From IMG/VR virus record IMGVR_UViG_3300037508_000609, positions 1 to 33,038 of that record: a DNA stretch of 33,038 nt, one strand, 5' to 3'. The notes below the pieces were generated by a model. That model made no database searches. It had not been told where the DNA came from and saw only the letters and a list, made by a program, of their open reading frames with translations. A program made the translations under genes and the position numbers. Positions 22,927 to 29,555 of this stretch are shown piece by piece. The stretch is from a virus. The first letter of the stretch is position 1, and the number at the start of each line of letters is the position of its first letter.

Positions 22927-23506
22927 TATATTTTTCTTTGATTTGTGTTTTGATTGCGTTTATTATTTGGCTTATCTCTCGGTAGTTTATTTTGGTGTCA
23001 CGGGCAATCATTGCCATGCTCTGTTTGTCTTCCCACAACTGCCATAACTTTACCACATACCACTCACTCCGGTTGAAATGATTAGCCACCTCTTTGAAAT
23101 TGACAGACTCCACGGCTTCCTGTTTGCGCCTGATGTGTGTTTCGTCATAATCTTCCGCTTCCTCATCGTAATTTTCGGGCAGGGTTTCTGTGGTGCGCAG
23201 AAAATCCCGGTAAAACTTTGTGTAACGATTGCCGTTGACCGCATTGCATCCCACCCGGACAAGGTAGTACACCAGTCCATTACTTTGGTGAAGTGATATA
23301 AGGCGGTCGGCATCCATTTCACAGCAGATAAGTAGAAGGTGTTGTTGTAGGTCGGCAGCAACGTGAGACCCTATTTTGTTACAGAAGTCAGGCAGCCATT
23401 TGGAATTGGCAAGTTCAATCAGTATCTCTGTGCGCTTGTTCAAGTTTAAGTGCGTGAACTTTTTTGAGCCAATCTTTGAATGACTTGTTATCCCCATACC
23501 GGGCAT
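22910..23506 (-). CDS. Sigma-70-like transcription factor
   Basis: Up to 198 residues. The part after ~residue 22 matches the layout of small phage sigma-like factors: ILIELANSKWLPDFCNKIG and HVAADLQQHLLLICCEM (region 2-like), VYYLVRVGCNAVNGN, an acidic linker, and a helix-turn-helix (IARDTKINYREISQIINAIK, region 4-like). The ATG at 23506 overlaps the HNH gene by 92 bases; TTG at 23443 gives a better start because it removes residues that only reflect HNH coding. It probably redirects the host RNA polymerase to late phage promoters. Confidence 0.65.
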   Translation of the reverse strand: MPGMGITSHSKIGSKKFTHLNLNKRTEILIELANSKWLPDFCNKIGSHVAADLQQHLLLICCEMDADRLISLHQSNGLVYYLVRVGCNAVNGNRYTKFYRDFLRTTETLPENYDEEAEDYDETHIRRKQEAVESVNFKEVANHFNRSEWYVVKLWQLWEDKQSMAMIARDTKINYREISQIINAIKTQIKEKYNEYDD

Positions 23507-23684
23507 GGTCTTTCCTGCATAATGCCATCAGGTTTTCAATCACATCAGCGTGTTTGCTTCCACCCATCCCCCGGGCTTCGATATGGTGAATGTCCACAGC
23601 TTGTGCGCCACATACCTCGCATGGGATAAAATCACTTTTGTCATAGCCGAAATGGTCAAGGTATACCTTGGTATGCTTCTTCAC
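23415..23684 (-). CDS. HNH endonuclease
   Basis: 89 residues with CEVCG (22-26), DIHHIEARGMGG (31-42), NLMALCRKDHARYG (51-64): two zinc-binding Cys pairs and the HH...N...H active site of HNH nucleases. Phage HNH proteins of this size often assist terminase in DNA cutting. It is the first gene of the leftward block. The start is GTG at 23684, four bases after a TTTG that resembles a weak promoter -7 element (TAAACTTTG). Confidence 0.8.
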   Translation of the reverse strand: MKKHTKVYLDHFGYDKSDFIPCEVCGAQAVDIHHIEARGMGGSKHADVIENLMALCRKDHARYGDNKSFKDWLKKVHALKLEQAHRDTD

Positions 23685-23795
23685 GGCACAAAGTTTATTC
23701 GTAAAAGGTCGATATTTTTATATTGTGGATAACTTTTATAAAAATAATTTAACAAAAACTATTGCAAGTATAGAAAAGTATATTATATTTGCGGT
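23685..23795. promoter_or_regulatory. Divergent control region with DnaA box, candidate origin
   Basis: This gap separates the leftward and rightward gene blocks and is very AT-rich. A perfect DnaA box, TTATCCACA, lies on the minus strand at 23724-23732. A consensus rightward promoter ends at 23791. The phage encodes a DnaA domain IV protein (26614-27069) that could bind the box, so an origin or replication-linked switch is plausible. Confidence 0.55.
23762..23791 (+). promoter_or_regulatory. Early promoter P1, leaderless
   Basis: TTG at 23762-23764, 19 bases, TATATTTG at 23784-23791, then CGGT and the ATG at 23796. The expected transcription start coincides with the start codon, so the mRNA should lack a 5' leader. 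Confidence 0.75.
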
Positions 23796-24089
23796 ATGGA
23801 AACACAAAAATATATGACAAACGTAACTTTCAACCTAAACGATTTAGGTTCATCGGATTTCAGAAGTTGGATTTTAGTTCAACAATCGTATGCTAACAAT
23901 TGTTTGCATGAAGAAATTATGGAATGTGGTTTCAACACATGGTCAGGATATGTATACATTGCATTAGAAAATGGTATACAGATAGCATCTTGTTTTGGGC
24001 AAAGTGTTGATTATATCATTTCGGATTTTGAAACAGGTGAGGAACATTTTTTTTCTACTTATGAAGAAGCTCAAAATTATAATAAATAA
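23796..24089 (+). CDS. Early protein of unknown function (97 aa)
   Basis: First gene of the rightward block. 97 residues: METQKYMTNVTFNLNDLGSS, then helix and strand segments ending FFSTYEEAQNYNK. Acidic and aromatic-rich, with no membrane segment. AT-rich DNA and an A-rich start (ATGGAAACACAAA), shared with the 28032 gene, may help leaderless translation. Early position suggests a host-takeover or anti-defence role, but nothing in the sequence proves it. Confidence 0.65.
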   Translation: METQKYMTNVTFNLNDLGSSDFRSWILVQQSYANNCLHEEIMECGFNTWSGYVYIALENGIQIASCFGQSVDYIISDFETGEEHFFSTYEEAQNYNK

Positions 24090-24091
24090 TT

Positions 24092-24310
24092 ATGGAAAAC
24101 ACAAAAACACCTTTCGAGCTTGGTTATGAAGCCTGTCAGCAATTCAACTACTGGGGAACAAATGGAGAAAATCCTTTCAAACTCAACTCGGATGACTTTA
24201 AAGAATGGGAAAAGGGATGGTCATGGTACATCACCCAAACAATCGAATGGGAACGTGACGAACAAAGCGACATTGATTACCACGAAAATCAACAATATTG
24301 TAACGAATAA
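24092..24310 (+). CDS. Early acidic protein (72 aa)
   Basis: 72 residues, acidic and Trp/Tyr-rich: TPFELGYEACQQFNYWGTNG, FKEWEKGWSWYITQTIEWER. It starts two bases after the stop of the preceding gene, so it shares the P1 message. The layout suggests a small helical binding protein. I recognise no family. Confidence 0.6.
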   Translation: MENTKTPFELGYEACQQFNYWGTNGENPFKLNSDDFKEWEKGWSWYITQTIEWERDEQSDIDYHENQQYCNE

Positions 24311-24311
24311 T

Positions 24312-24342
24312 TTGGAAATCTAAAATCTTTGTTATATAATTG
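24312..24342 (+). promoter_or_regulatory. Promoter of the 24.4-kb structured RNA
   Basis: TTG at 24312-24314 (within TTTG), 20 bases, then TATAATTG at 24335-24342, one mismatch from TAnnTTTG. The start would lie near 24347, at the base of the first stem. Confidence 0.55.
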
Positions 24343-24346
24343 CATA

Positions 24347-24479
24347 TCGGAATAACAGGACTGAACCCCCTGCCGAGAAGATTGGACAAATGAAACGAAT
24401 ACAATTAACACCCACGCAAGTAGATAGTCGGTTAGTGTCCAGACCGGGTTCAACTATCGAAAGTGTGGGTGTTTTTTTT
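24347..24479 (+). ncRNA. Structured small RNA or leader ending in a terminator
   Basis: About 133 nt between a promoter and eight T. The 5' hairpin pairs TCGG/CCGA and CAGG/CCTG (24347-24376). The 3' element has an 11-bp closing stem, AACACCCACGC with GCGTGGGTGTT-type partner bases at 24463-24473 (one G-U), then GATAGT/ACTATC, then CGGTT/GACCG, stacked like a long jointed hairpin. The T-run (24472-24479) makes the whole 3' element a terminator just before ATG 24480. It may be a free sRNA or an attenuating leader of the replication genes. It matches no RNA family I can name. Confidence 0.55.
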
Positions 24480-24692
24480 ATGAACATTTACAAACCCACA
24501 CCACTACCAGTCGCATATTGTGACGAACAAATCGCAGAACTTGAACTGCGCAAAGAGTATGAAAATTATAGGCGAGAAAATCAGGTCATCACGTTATTAC
24601 AATGTGAGTACCTGTGGATGAAACTTGACCTGCAAATCATCTATTACAACCAATGCAAAAAATTAACCATGAAAGGAAAGCCAAATGAGTAA
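24480..24692 (+). CDS. Small helical protein before the replication initiator
   Basis: 70 residues from ATG 24480: MNIYKPTPLPVAYCDEQIAE, then a long Glu/Arg/Tyr helix. A start at 24390 would add 30 residues that lie wholly inside the structured RNA and terminator stem, so I reject it. It overlaps the initiator gene by 8 bases. A helper of the replication proteins is possible; no family is recognised. Confidence 0.6.
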   Translation: MNIYKPTPLPVAYCDEQIAELELRKEYENYRRENQVITLLQCEYLWMKLDLQIIYYNQCKKLTMKGKPNE

Positions 24693-25353
24693 CGGCTGGA
24701 TAAAAATACACAGGTGCATGATGGACAACCCATTGTACCATTCCGAACCATTTAACAGAACCCATGCTTGGATTGACCTTTTATTGTTAGCCAATAGCAA
24801 TGATAACTTTTTTTACAAGCGTGGCATCCGTGTCAATATTCAGCGTGGACAAATCGGCCACGATGCTGATACTTTGGCAAAAAGATGGAAGTGGTCAAGA
24901 GGTAAGGTGGAAAGATACTTGACTATGCTTGAAAGTGATGGCATGATAGTAAGGCAAAAAAGCAACGTAACTACCTTAATATCAATATGTAAGTACGATG
25001 ACTATCAGGCAAACGATAAAGCAAATAGTAAGGCAAATGATAAAGCAAACGGACATCAAACAGTAAAGCAAACGGACACTAACAAGAATGATAAGAATTA
25101 TAAGAATGAAAAGAATGTAGAGATATATAGGCAAATTCTTCATTTACAAATCACACGGGCAGAAGTTGACAAGCTAATTGCTGATGGCTATACCATTGAC
25201 CAAATTGATAACATTCTGGACAGGGCAGAAAACTGGAAAGGAATTGCAAACAAAAGGTCACTATACCTTACCGCAAAAAATTGGCTATCCTCTGACAGCA
25301 AAAAAACCACAGCAGAAATCTACCGAACACCAAAAGAAAACTTTTTAACATGA
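24685..25353 (+). CDS. Replication initiator-like protein with winged helix
   Basis: 222 residues. MSNGWIKIHRCMMDNPLYHS and RTHAWIDLLLLAN open the protein; residues ~52-100 (QIGHDADTLAKRWKWSRGKVERYLTMLESDG) form a winged helix as in phage O/DnaD-type initiators. Residues ~108-144 are low complexity (Lys, Asn, Asp, Ala), encoded by direct repeats that look like iterons. The C-terminal part (ITRAEVDKLIADGYTIDQID; LYLTAKNWL) may bind the helicase. As in lambda O, the origin may lie in this gene. Its stop overlaps the DnaB-like gene start as ATGA. Confidence 0.7.
   Translation: MSNGWIKIHRCMMDNPLYHSEPFNRTHAWIDLLLLANSNDNFFYKRGIRVNIQRGQIGHDADTLAKRWKWSRGKVERYLTMLESDGMIVRQKSNVTTLISICKYDDYQANDKANSKANDKANGHQTVKQTDTNKNDKNYKNEKNVEIYRQILHLQITRAEVDKLIADGYTIDQIDNILDRAENWKGIANKRSLYLTAKNWLSSDSKKTTAEIYRTPKENFLT
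25008..25078 (+). repeat. Iteron-like direct repeats inside the initiator gene
   Basis: Three near copies with a 23-24 base period share the core (G)ATAAAGCAAA. The 15-mer TAAAGCAAACGGACA occurs exactly at 25041-25055 and 25064-25078, and GGCAAAYGATAAAGCAAAYR at 25008 and 25032. An AAGAATR repeat tract and AT-rich DNA follow (25084-25130), as in a lambda-type origin. Confidence 0.6.
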
Positions 25354-26585
25354 TTGAGCAACAAATTCTCGGAACGTGGTTGCAAGGTAAGCAGCTGGAT
25401 TTAACCGCAACCGTACGCAGCGAATGGTTCACAGTGCCAAAATACCGCACTCTATGTTTGACCATTCAGGCAATGTACCTTAACAATGAGCATATTGACA
25501 ACGTGGCGGTGGTAATGAAGCACCGTGACATGGCAATGGACATCGCAGGGCTGAACAACTACTACACAGGGGAAAGCATTACCCGGCTTGTTTCAATGTT
25601 GCATCAGGAATACATCCGCAAAACCCTGACTATTGACTTGACAAAAATTGTCAATGACCTGACAAACGGAAGTGAAATAATGCAGTCCATGTCGGAAGTT
25701 CAAAAAACTATTGACGAATTGCAACTTAACGAAAGCGGACAAGCTGTTGACCTGATCACTTTACTCGGTGACCGCTTCGACAACTTGGAGAAACGAAGCA
25801 AGGCAGAAATCAAAACGATAGGACTACCAACCGGGTTTACAAAACTTGACAAGTACATCGGTGGTTTTGTTCCAGGTGAAAACGTGGTGGTTGCAGGTCG
25901 GCCCGGTATGGGTAAGACAGCATTCGCAGTCAGCATCGGGATTGCCCATGCAAAGCTGGGGGGCAGAGTGATAATGTTTAGTATGGAGATGAGCAAAGAA
26001 CAACTGGCAGACCGCATACTTTCCTCGCTTGGCCGGGTGGACAACCTGAAAGTCCGTAACGCTGATGTCAATGAATTTGAACTTGAAAATATCGCACGTG
26101 AATTACTGCTGATTGATTACAAATTTCAAATCGAAGACAGCACAATGCTGGACATTGCCCAAATAAAAACCCGAATTAAAACCATGAAAGTAAAACCCAC
26201 ACTGGTAATAATTGATTATATGCAGTTGGTCAAATCCACCGGGGGCAAAAATCGTGAGCAGGAAATTGCCAACATAAGTAGGCAATGCAAACTTATTGCC
26301 AAAGAATGCGGATGCACCGTGATGCCATTGTCACAACTTAACAGGGGAACAGAAGAAGGAAACAGCCGCCCAAAATTGGCAAACCTTCGGGAGTCCGGGT
26401 CGATAGAACAGGATGCAGACACGGTTTTATTCCCATACCGCCCTGATTATTATGAAGCCCAGAAGAATGGCGGCAACCCACCTGAACTTGAAGATGCTGA
26501 ACTGATAATCAGTAAGTGCCGGAACGGGATGACCGGAACGCTACAATGTAATTTTATGGGTAAAACGGTTGAATACATTTTTTAA
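25350..26585 (+). CDS. dnaB: Replicative DNA helicase, DnaB-like
   Basis: 411 residues. The N-terminal helical part (~1-130) is followed by a RecA-type core: LPTGFTKLDKYIGGFVPGE (~159-177), Walker A GRPGMGKT (183-190), FSMEMSKEQLADRIL (~210-224), Walker B IIDYMQL (287-293), PLSQLNRGTEE and RESGSIEQDADTVLF, then KCRNGMTGT near the end. These are all DnaB motifs including the arginine-finger region. It would unwind DNA at the fork after loading by the initiator. No DNA polymerase is encoded, so the host replisome is probably recruited. Confidence 0.9.
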   Translation: MIEQQILGTWLQGKQLDLTATVRSEWFTVPKYRTLCLTIQAMYLNNEHIDNVAVVMKHRDMAMDIAGLNNYYTGESITRLVSMLHQEYIRKTLTIDLTKIVNDLTNGSEIMQSMSEVQKTIDELQLNESGQAVDLITLLGDRFDNLEKRSKAEIKTIGLPTGFTKLDKYIGGFVPGENVVVAGRPGMGKTAFAVSIGIAHAKLGGRVIMFSMEMSKEQLADRILSSLGRVDNLKVRNADVNEFELENIARELLLIDYKFQIEDSTMLDIAQIKTRIKTMKVKPTLVIIDYMQLVKSTGGKNREQEIANISRQCKLIAKECGCTVMPLSQLNRGTEEGNSRPKLANLRESGSIEQDADTVLFPYRPDYYEAQKNGGNPPELEDAELIISKCRNGMTGTLQCNFMGKTVEYIF

Positions 26586-26609
26586 ATATAAATAATTAAA
26601 CTATATTTG
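26580..26609 (+). promoter_or_regulatory. Early promoter P2, leaderless
   Basis: TATATTTG at 26602-26609, then CACC and ATG 26614. At 19 bases upstream the -33 box reads TTT instead of TTG, so it is weaker than P1, P3 and P4. It overlaps the end of the helicase gene. Confidence 0.6.
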
Positions 26610-26613
26610 CACC

Positions 26614-27069
26614 ATGAGAATAAAAATCAAAGCACCACAGCGCAACAGCCGGACAACATTTCGCCAAAGTGAAATTGAACGGCTCAAAGAGGTCATCTAC
26701 CATCAGTCGATACGCATTCAGGAACTCGAAAGGATGCTCAAAGTTGACCAAATGGACAAGTCCGAACACTACATAAAGGCCGCACACCTTGCAATCAAAT
26801 CGGTTTTCGCTGAATACCAGCCCGAATTTATCACCATTGAAACCCGGAAGCGGGATATAGTGGAACTGCGGCAAATATTTCAATGGCTTTGCCGCAATAA
26901 GACCACACTTTCGTTGCAAAAAATCGGGCAATTATGCGGTGGCCGTGATCATTCCACGATAATAAATTCGTGCAGGGTGGTGGATAACCTGATGCTGTAC
27001 GATAAAAGGTTCGCCCGTAACCTTGAAACCGTGAAAAACAAGTTTGAAAACTTTGCAGAACAGATTTAA
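26614..27069 (+). CDS. Stand-alone DnaA domain IV (DNA-binding) protein
   Basis: 151 residues. Residues ~20-45 form a coiled helix. Residues ~53-150 match the C-terminal DNA-binding domain of DnaA: SLQKIGQLCGGRDHSTIINS (100-119) contains the DnaA signature GGRDHSTI that reads the DnaA box. The AAA+ ATPase domain is absent, so it cannot be an ordinary initiator; it may recruit or compete with host DnaA. The perfect DnaA box at 23724-23732 is a ready target. It has its own leaderless promoter. Confidence 0.85.
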   Translation: MRIKIKAPQRNSRTTFRQSEIERLKEVIYHQSIRIQELERMLKVDQMDKSEHYIKAAHLAIKSVFAEYQPEFITIETRKRDIVELRQIFQWLCRNKTTLSLQKIGQLCGGRDHSTIINSCRVVDNLMLYDKRFARNLETVKNKFENFAEQI

Positions 27070-27082
27070 TTTACTATATTTG
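27053..27082 (+). promoter_or_regulatory. Early promoter P3, leaderless
   Basis: TTG at 27053-27055 (in TTTG), 19 bases, TATATTTG at 27075-27082, then CACC and ATG 27087. A full consensus match, with the -33 box inside the end of the DnaA-like gene. Confidence 0.75.
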
Positions 27083-27086
27083 CACC

Positions 27087-27398
27087 ATGTTAATACTCGA
27101 TATATGCCTATCAGACCTCCCCAGCGAGGCAATCACTACCGCAAAGAACGGAAAGAAGTACATCAAACTCGTATGTGCTGAACGCAAAGCCGAAGGAAAG
27201 TTCGGAGAAACCCATTACATTGCCCTGTCGCAAACCAAAGAAGAACGGGAAGCCAAGAAACCTGCAACCTATGTTGGGGGTGCTAAAAATGTAAGTTACA
27301 AAAATGTAACACCCAGCAAAAGCGGTATTCCTGATGCAGCAAAAGAGGAGTATGCGAACTCAATGTACAACCAAAATAGCAACGATTTACCGTTCTAA
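27087..27398 (+). CDS. Single-stranded DNA-binding-like protein
   Basis: 103 residues. A short beta-type N-terminal part (LILDICLSDLPSEAITTAKN, KKYIKLVCAERK) suggests a trimmed OB fold, and the disordered C-terminal tail ends in NDLPF, like the SSB tip that binds replication partners. It sits between DnaA-like and recombination genes. SSB function is inferred from the tail and context; the core is shorter than bacterial SSB. Confidence 0.6.
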   Translation: MLILDICLSDLPSEAITTAKNGKKYIKLVCAERKAEGKFGETHYIALSQTKEEREAKKPATYVGGAKNVSYKNVTPSKSGIPDAAKEEYANSMYNQNSNDLPF

Positions 27399-27646
27399 TG
27401 CAAAACAAAATCATTGAAACCTGCGACCAAATCTGCTCAATGTTGCTGGAAAAAAATGCCAAGTATGGAAACTCCGCACTGGAACCGGTGCGGGTTTTCT
27501 CAAAGGCATCCACAACAGAGCAGTTGTTGGTTCGCATTGATGACAAGTTGAGCCGCATCAAAACAACCGGGATGGAAGCACCTGACGAGGACACACTCAA
27601 TGACCTTATCGGCTATCTAATTTTATTAAAAATCGCAACGAAATGA
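27398..27646 (+). CDS. DUF1599 / MazG-like small protein
   Basis: 82 residues: LLEKNAKYGNSALEPVRVFS (~17-36), TTEQLLVRIDDKLSRIKTTG (~39-58), DTLNDLIGYLILLKIAT (~65-81). This spacing of YGNSA, RIDDKLSRI and DLIGY is that of DUF1599-type proteins, related in layout to MazG-like nucleotide pyrophosphohydrolases. It may act on nucleotides in infected cells. Start overlaps the preceding stop as TAATG. The family call is from memory. Confidence 0.65.
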   Translation: MQNKIIETCDQICSMLLEKNAKYGNSALEPVRVFSKASTTEQLLVRIDDKLSRIKTTGMEAPDEDTLNDLIGYLILLKIATK

Positions 27647-27837
27647 CACACGAAGATAAACGCAAACACTTTATTGCACACGCACGTAAAGGGATGAAGA
27701 TGCAGGTGGTTGATGCTTGTAAAGGTGTGGCAAGTTATGCCACCGTGATAAAGGCCCTGAACAATCCAAGCAAGTATAAAAGCAAAAAGGAACAGCAGGT
27801 AATTGACACCGCATTTGATATTGTGAATGTCAACTGA
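27643..27837 (+). CDS. Small helix-turn-helix-like protein
   Basis: 64 residues: a basic start (THEDKRKHFIAHARKGMKMQ), then ACKGVASYATVIKALNNPSK that fits a helix-turn-helix, then a helix (EQQVIDTAFDIVNVN). Basic and small, so a phage DNA-binding regulator is likely. It overlaps both neighbours (ATGA at its start). Confidence 0.6.
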   Translation: MTHEDKRKHFIAHARKGMKMQVVDACKGVASYATVIKALNNPSKYKSKKEQQVIDTAFDIVNVN

Positions 27838-28009
27838 AACACGGGGATATAAAACGGTTGTGTATTGGAAAGACCAGATGATGTCTTTTGAGCCAGTGCC
27901 TGATGACGAACTTGAAAAAACCCTGAAAAAATATCGGAAGAAAGGATTTAATGCTGAACCGATTTCGGATGACCTGATAAAAAAAATTGCAGAAAGTTTG
28001 AAAATATAA
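27827..28009 (+). CDS. Hypothetical 60-aa protein
   Basis: 60 charged residues: TRGYKTVVYWKDQMMSFEPV, then helix DELEKTLKKYRKKGF and a C-terminal helix DLIKKIAESLKI. It overlaps the previous gene by 11 bases. The build suggests a small alpha/beta protein; no function is known. Confidence 0.55.
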   Translation: MSTETRGYKTVVYWKDQMMSFEPVPDDELEKTLKKYRKKGFNAEPISDDLIKKIAESLKI

Positions 28010-28027
28010 AAACTTATACTATATTTG
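27998..28027 (+). promoter_or_regulatory. Early promoter P4, leaderless
   Basis: TTG at 27998-28000 (in TTTG), 19 bases, TATATTTG at 28020-28027, then CATC and ATG 28032. A full consensus match with the same 4-base spacing to the ATG as P1-P3. Confidence 0.75.
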
Positions 28028-28031
28028 CATC

Positions 28032-28256
28032 ATGGAAACACAAATAAAAGTCACACACACCGGCAGCTATTCTGCCAAGTTCGAACACGATGATGTTATT
28101 TACCGCATTGACTGGGAAGATGACAGCGACACTGTTTATTTATTTCAGGAGTTCAGCCCGACAGCCGAAGGCCGCAAATGCGTGAGCATACCTGCTGAAA
28201 TTCTGCCAACCTTAATCAGGATTTTCGGCACAATTCAAACCGACAATTTAAAATAA
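28032..28256 (+). CDS. Hypothetical 74-aa protein
   Basis: 74 residues: METQIKVTHTGSYSAKFEHD, IYRIDWEDDSDTVYLFQEFS, then helix ILPTLIRIFGTIQTDN. A small beta-sheet protein is likely. It has its own leaderless promoter and the same A-rich start (ATGGAAACACAAA) as the first early gene. Unknown function. Confidence 0.6.
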   Translation: METQIKVTHTGSYSAKFEHDDVIYRIDWEDDSDTVYLFQEFSPTAEGRKCVSIPAEILPTLIRIFGTIQTDNLK

Positions 28257-28297
28257 CAAGGCAAAAACTAAACTAACACTTTAATATTCCAAGGACA

Positions 28298-28759
28298 ATG
28301 AATGAAACACTAACCGCACCTATTCAGCCAAACGAGATTGAATGGCGGGTGCAATCAGTCACCAGCACAGGCAAAATGATTGTCGTGCCTTACATCAACA
28401 ATCGCTGTGTAATGCAACGATTTGACGCTGCCTTCGGGCCGACAAATTGGACTTCCGAGTTCAGGGAAATAGGCAACGGATTTATTTGCCGCCTTACTGT
28501 GAACGTAGATGGTCAATTTGTCTACCGGGAAGATGGTGCATCCAAGACAAATATCGAACCTGAAAAGGGTGGTATCAGCGATGCAATGAAAAGGGCTGCG
28601 GTGCAGTTTGGTTTGGGCCGATGCCTGTACGATTACCCCAAGGTATTCATTGAATGCAACGACAAGTATATCCCTGACTGGGCGCAGGACAAATTAACCA
28701 AGCTGGTTGAGTGGGTAAATCTCGGTAACTTCAAAGAAGTAATAATTTTGAAGCCATGA
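28298..28759 (+). CDS. Rad52-like single-strand annealing protein
   Basis: 153 residues. EWRVQSVTSTGKMIVVPYIN (~15-34), CVMQRFDAAFGPTNWTSEFR (~38-57), FVYREDGASKTNIEPEKGGI (~74-93) and SDAMKRAAVQFGLGRCLYDY (~94-113) match the phage Rad52/Rad22 fold pattern. Such proteins anneal complementary single strands during recombination-driven replication. It stands beside the SSB-like gene. A 41-base gap before it shows no promoter match; an AAGGA lies upstream of the ATG. Confidence 0.85.
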   Translation: MNETLTAPIQPNEIEWRVQSVTSTGKMIVVPYINNRCVMQRFDAAFGPTNWTSEFREIGNGFICRLTVNVDGQFVYREDGASKTNIEPEKGGISDAMKRAAVQFGLGRCLYDYPKVFIECNDKYIPDWAQDKLTKLVEWVNLGNFKEVIILKP

Positions 28760-29160
28760 ACAATAAGTATAAACAAACTATTGACACATACACATCTTAC
28801 TTAAAAGATGTCTATAATGGTGCATTAAATGACAATGAATTGATTGCCAAATATGGTGTAGGTTCAAACATTAAACACGCTTTAATTATTTGTGGTTATT
28901 CTGACAAAAATGGGTTGTCAACTATGACAAAACCACCAACGGCAAAAGATGCTGAAATAGTTAGAAAAACAAGACATGATTACGACATAGGCAAATACAG
29001 CAAACGCAAATATGTTCGTAAAGCAGTACAACAAAGAACTGAACTTATTTTGCCTATTAAAAAAAGAGAGCCACGAAAAACAAGTAAGCTAATGCAACTT
29101 AAACCAACATCTACAAAAGAGATTTCAATTTTGTGGGGCGCAATAAAAATAACGCTATGA
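28756..29160 (+). CDS. Basic protein of unknown function (134 aa)
   Basis: 134 residues: KYKQTIDTYTSYLKDVYNGA at the start, a helix-turn-helix-like part (DNELIAKYGVGSNIKHALII), and a strongly basic C-terminal half (GKYSKRKYVRKAVQQR, KKREPRKTSKLMQ). DNA or RNA binding is probable. The gene is AT-rich compared with its neighbours, a sign of different origin. It is coupled by ATGA overlaps on both sides. Confidence 0.65.
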   Translation: MNNKYKQTIDTYTSYLKDVYNGALNDNELIAKYGVGSNIKHALIICGYSDKNGLSTMTKPPTAKDAEIVRKTRHDYDIGKYSKRKYVRKAVQQRTELILPIKKREPRKTSKLMQLKPTSTKEISILWGAIKITL

Positions 29161-29555
29161 CAGATGTAGTTAAATTGATGTTTGATGTTGAGGAAGGCAA
29201 CGCATCCGCTTTGGATGCGTTCTGCCACCTCACCCGGTTGGAAAAGCAAATCAAAGCCGCCAAAGAGCAGATACAATCCCAAGCCATAAACGAAGCACAG
29301 ATGTATGGCAAGACATTTCAGCACATGGGCTTTGAAATCCAATGCCGTTCTGGTGCAGGTCGGTGGAAGTTTGACCATTTGGATGAATGGGTTGTTGCAA
29401 AAAACCAACTTGCAACCGTTGAAGATATGGCAAAGTGGGCATATAAGTCGGAAGAAAAAGGAGTGATGCCCGTTACCGATGGCGGAGAGATTATTACGGC
29501 TGCTGTTTATGTGGCAGGAAGTGACACCATTGCATTGAAGGAGATTGACAAATGA
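29157..29555 (+). CDS. Hypothetical protein with coiled coil (132 aa)
   Basis: 132 residues from ATG 29157, which overlaps the preceding TGA as ATGA; a GTG at 29133 is possible but less likely. Residues ~15-50 form a helix (LDAFCHLTRLEKQIKAAKEQ), followed by FQHMGFEIQCRSGAGRWKFD and an acidic end. In similar phages such a protein sits with recombination or Gam-like nuclease inhibitors, but I cannot assign it. The next gene starts in its stop codon. Confidence 0.6.
   Translation: MTDVVKLMFDVEEGNASALDAFCHLTRLEKQIKAAKEQIQSQAINEAQMYGKTFQHMGFEIQCRSGAGRWKFDHLDEWVVAKNQLATVEDMAKWAYKSEEKGVMPVTDGGEIITAAVYVAGSDTIALKEIDK

Noticed and set aside
24407-24473. Third tRNA, because of GGGTTCAACT in the loop
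   Set aside because: The bases after TTCAACT do not pair with those before it and there is no D or anticodon arm layout. It is a jointed hairpin and terminator.
24390-24479. N-terminal extension of the 70-aa gene starting at 24390
   Set aside because: The 30 extra codons lie entirely in a stable RNA structure and a T-run. ATG 24480 is enough.
24347-24479. Hammerhead-type ribozyme
   Set aside because: CTGA and GAAA occur, but the CTGATGA core and three-stem junction are missing.
25008-25116. CRISPR array
   Set aside because: The repeats are short, adjacent, coding and without unique spacers of constant length; no cas genes are present.
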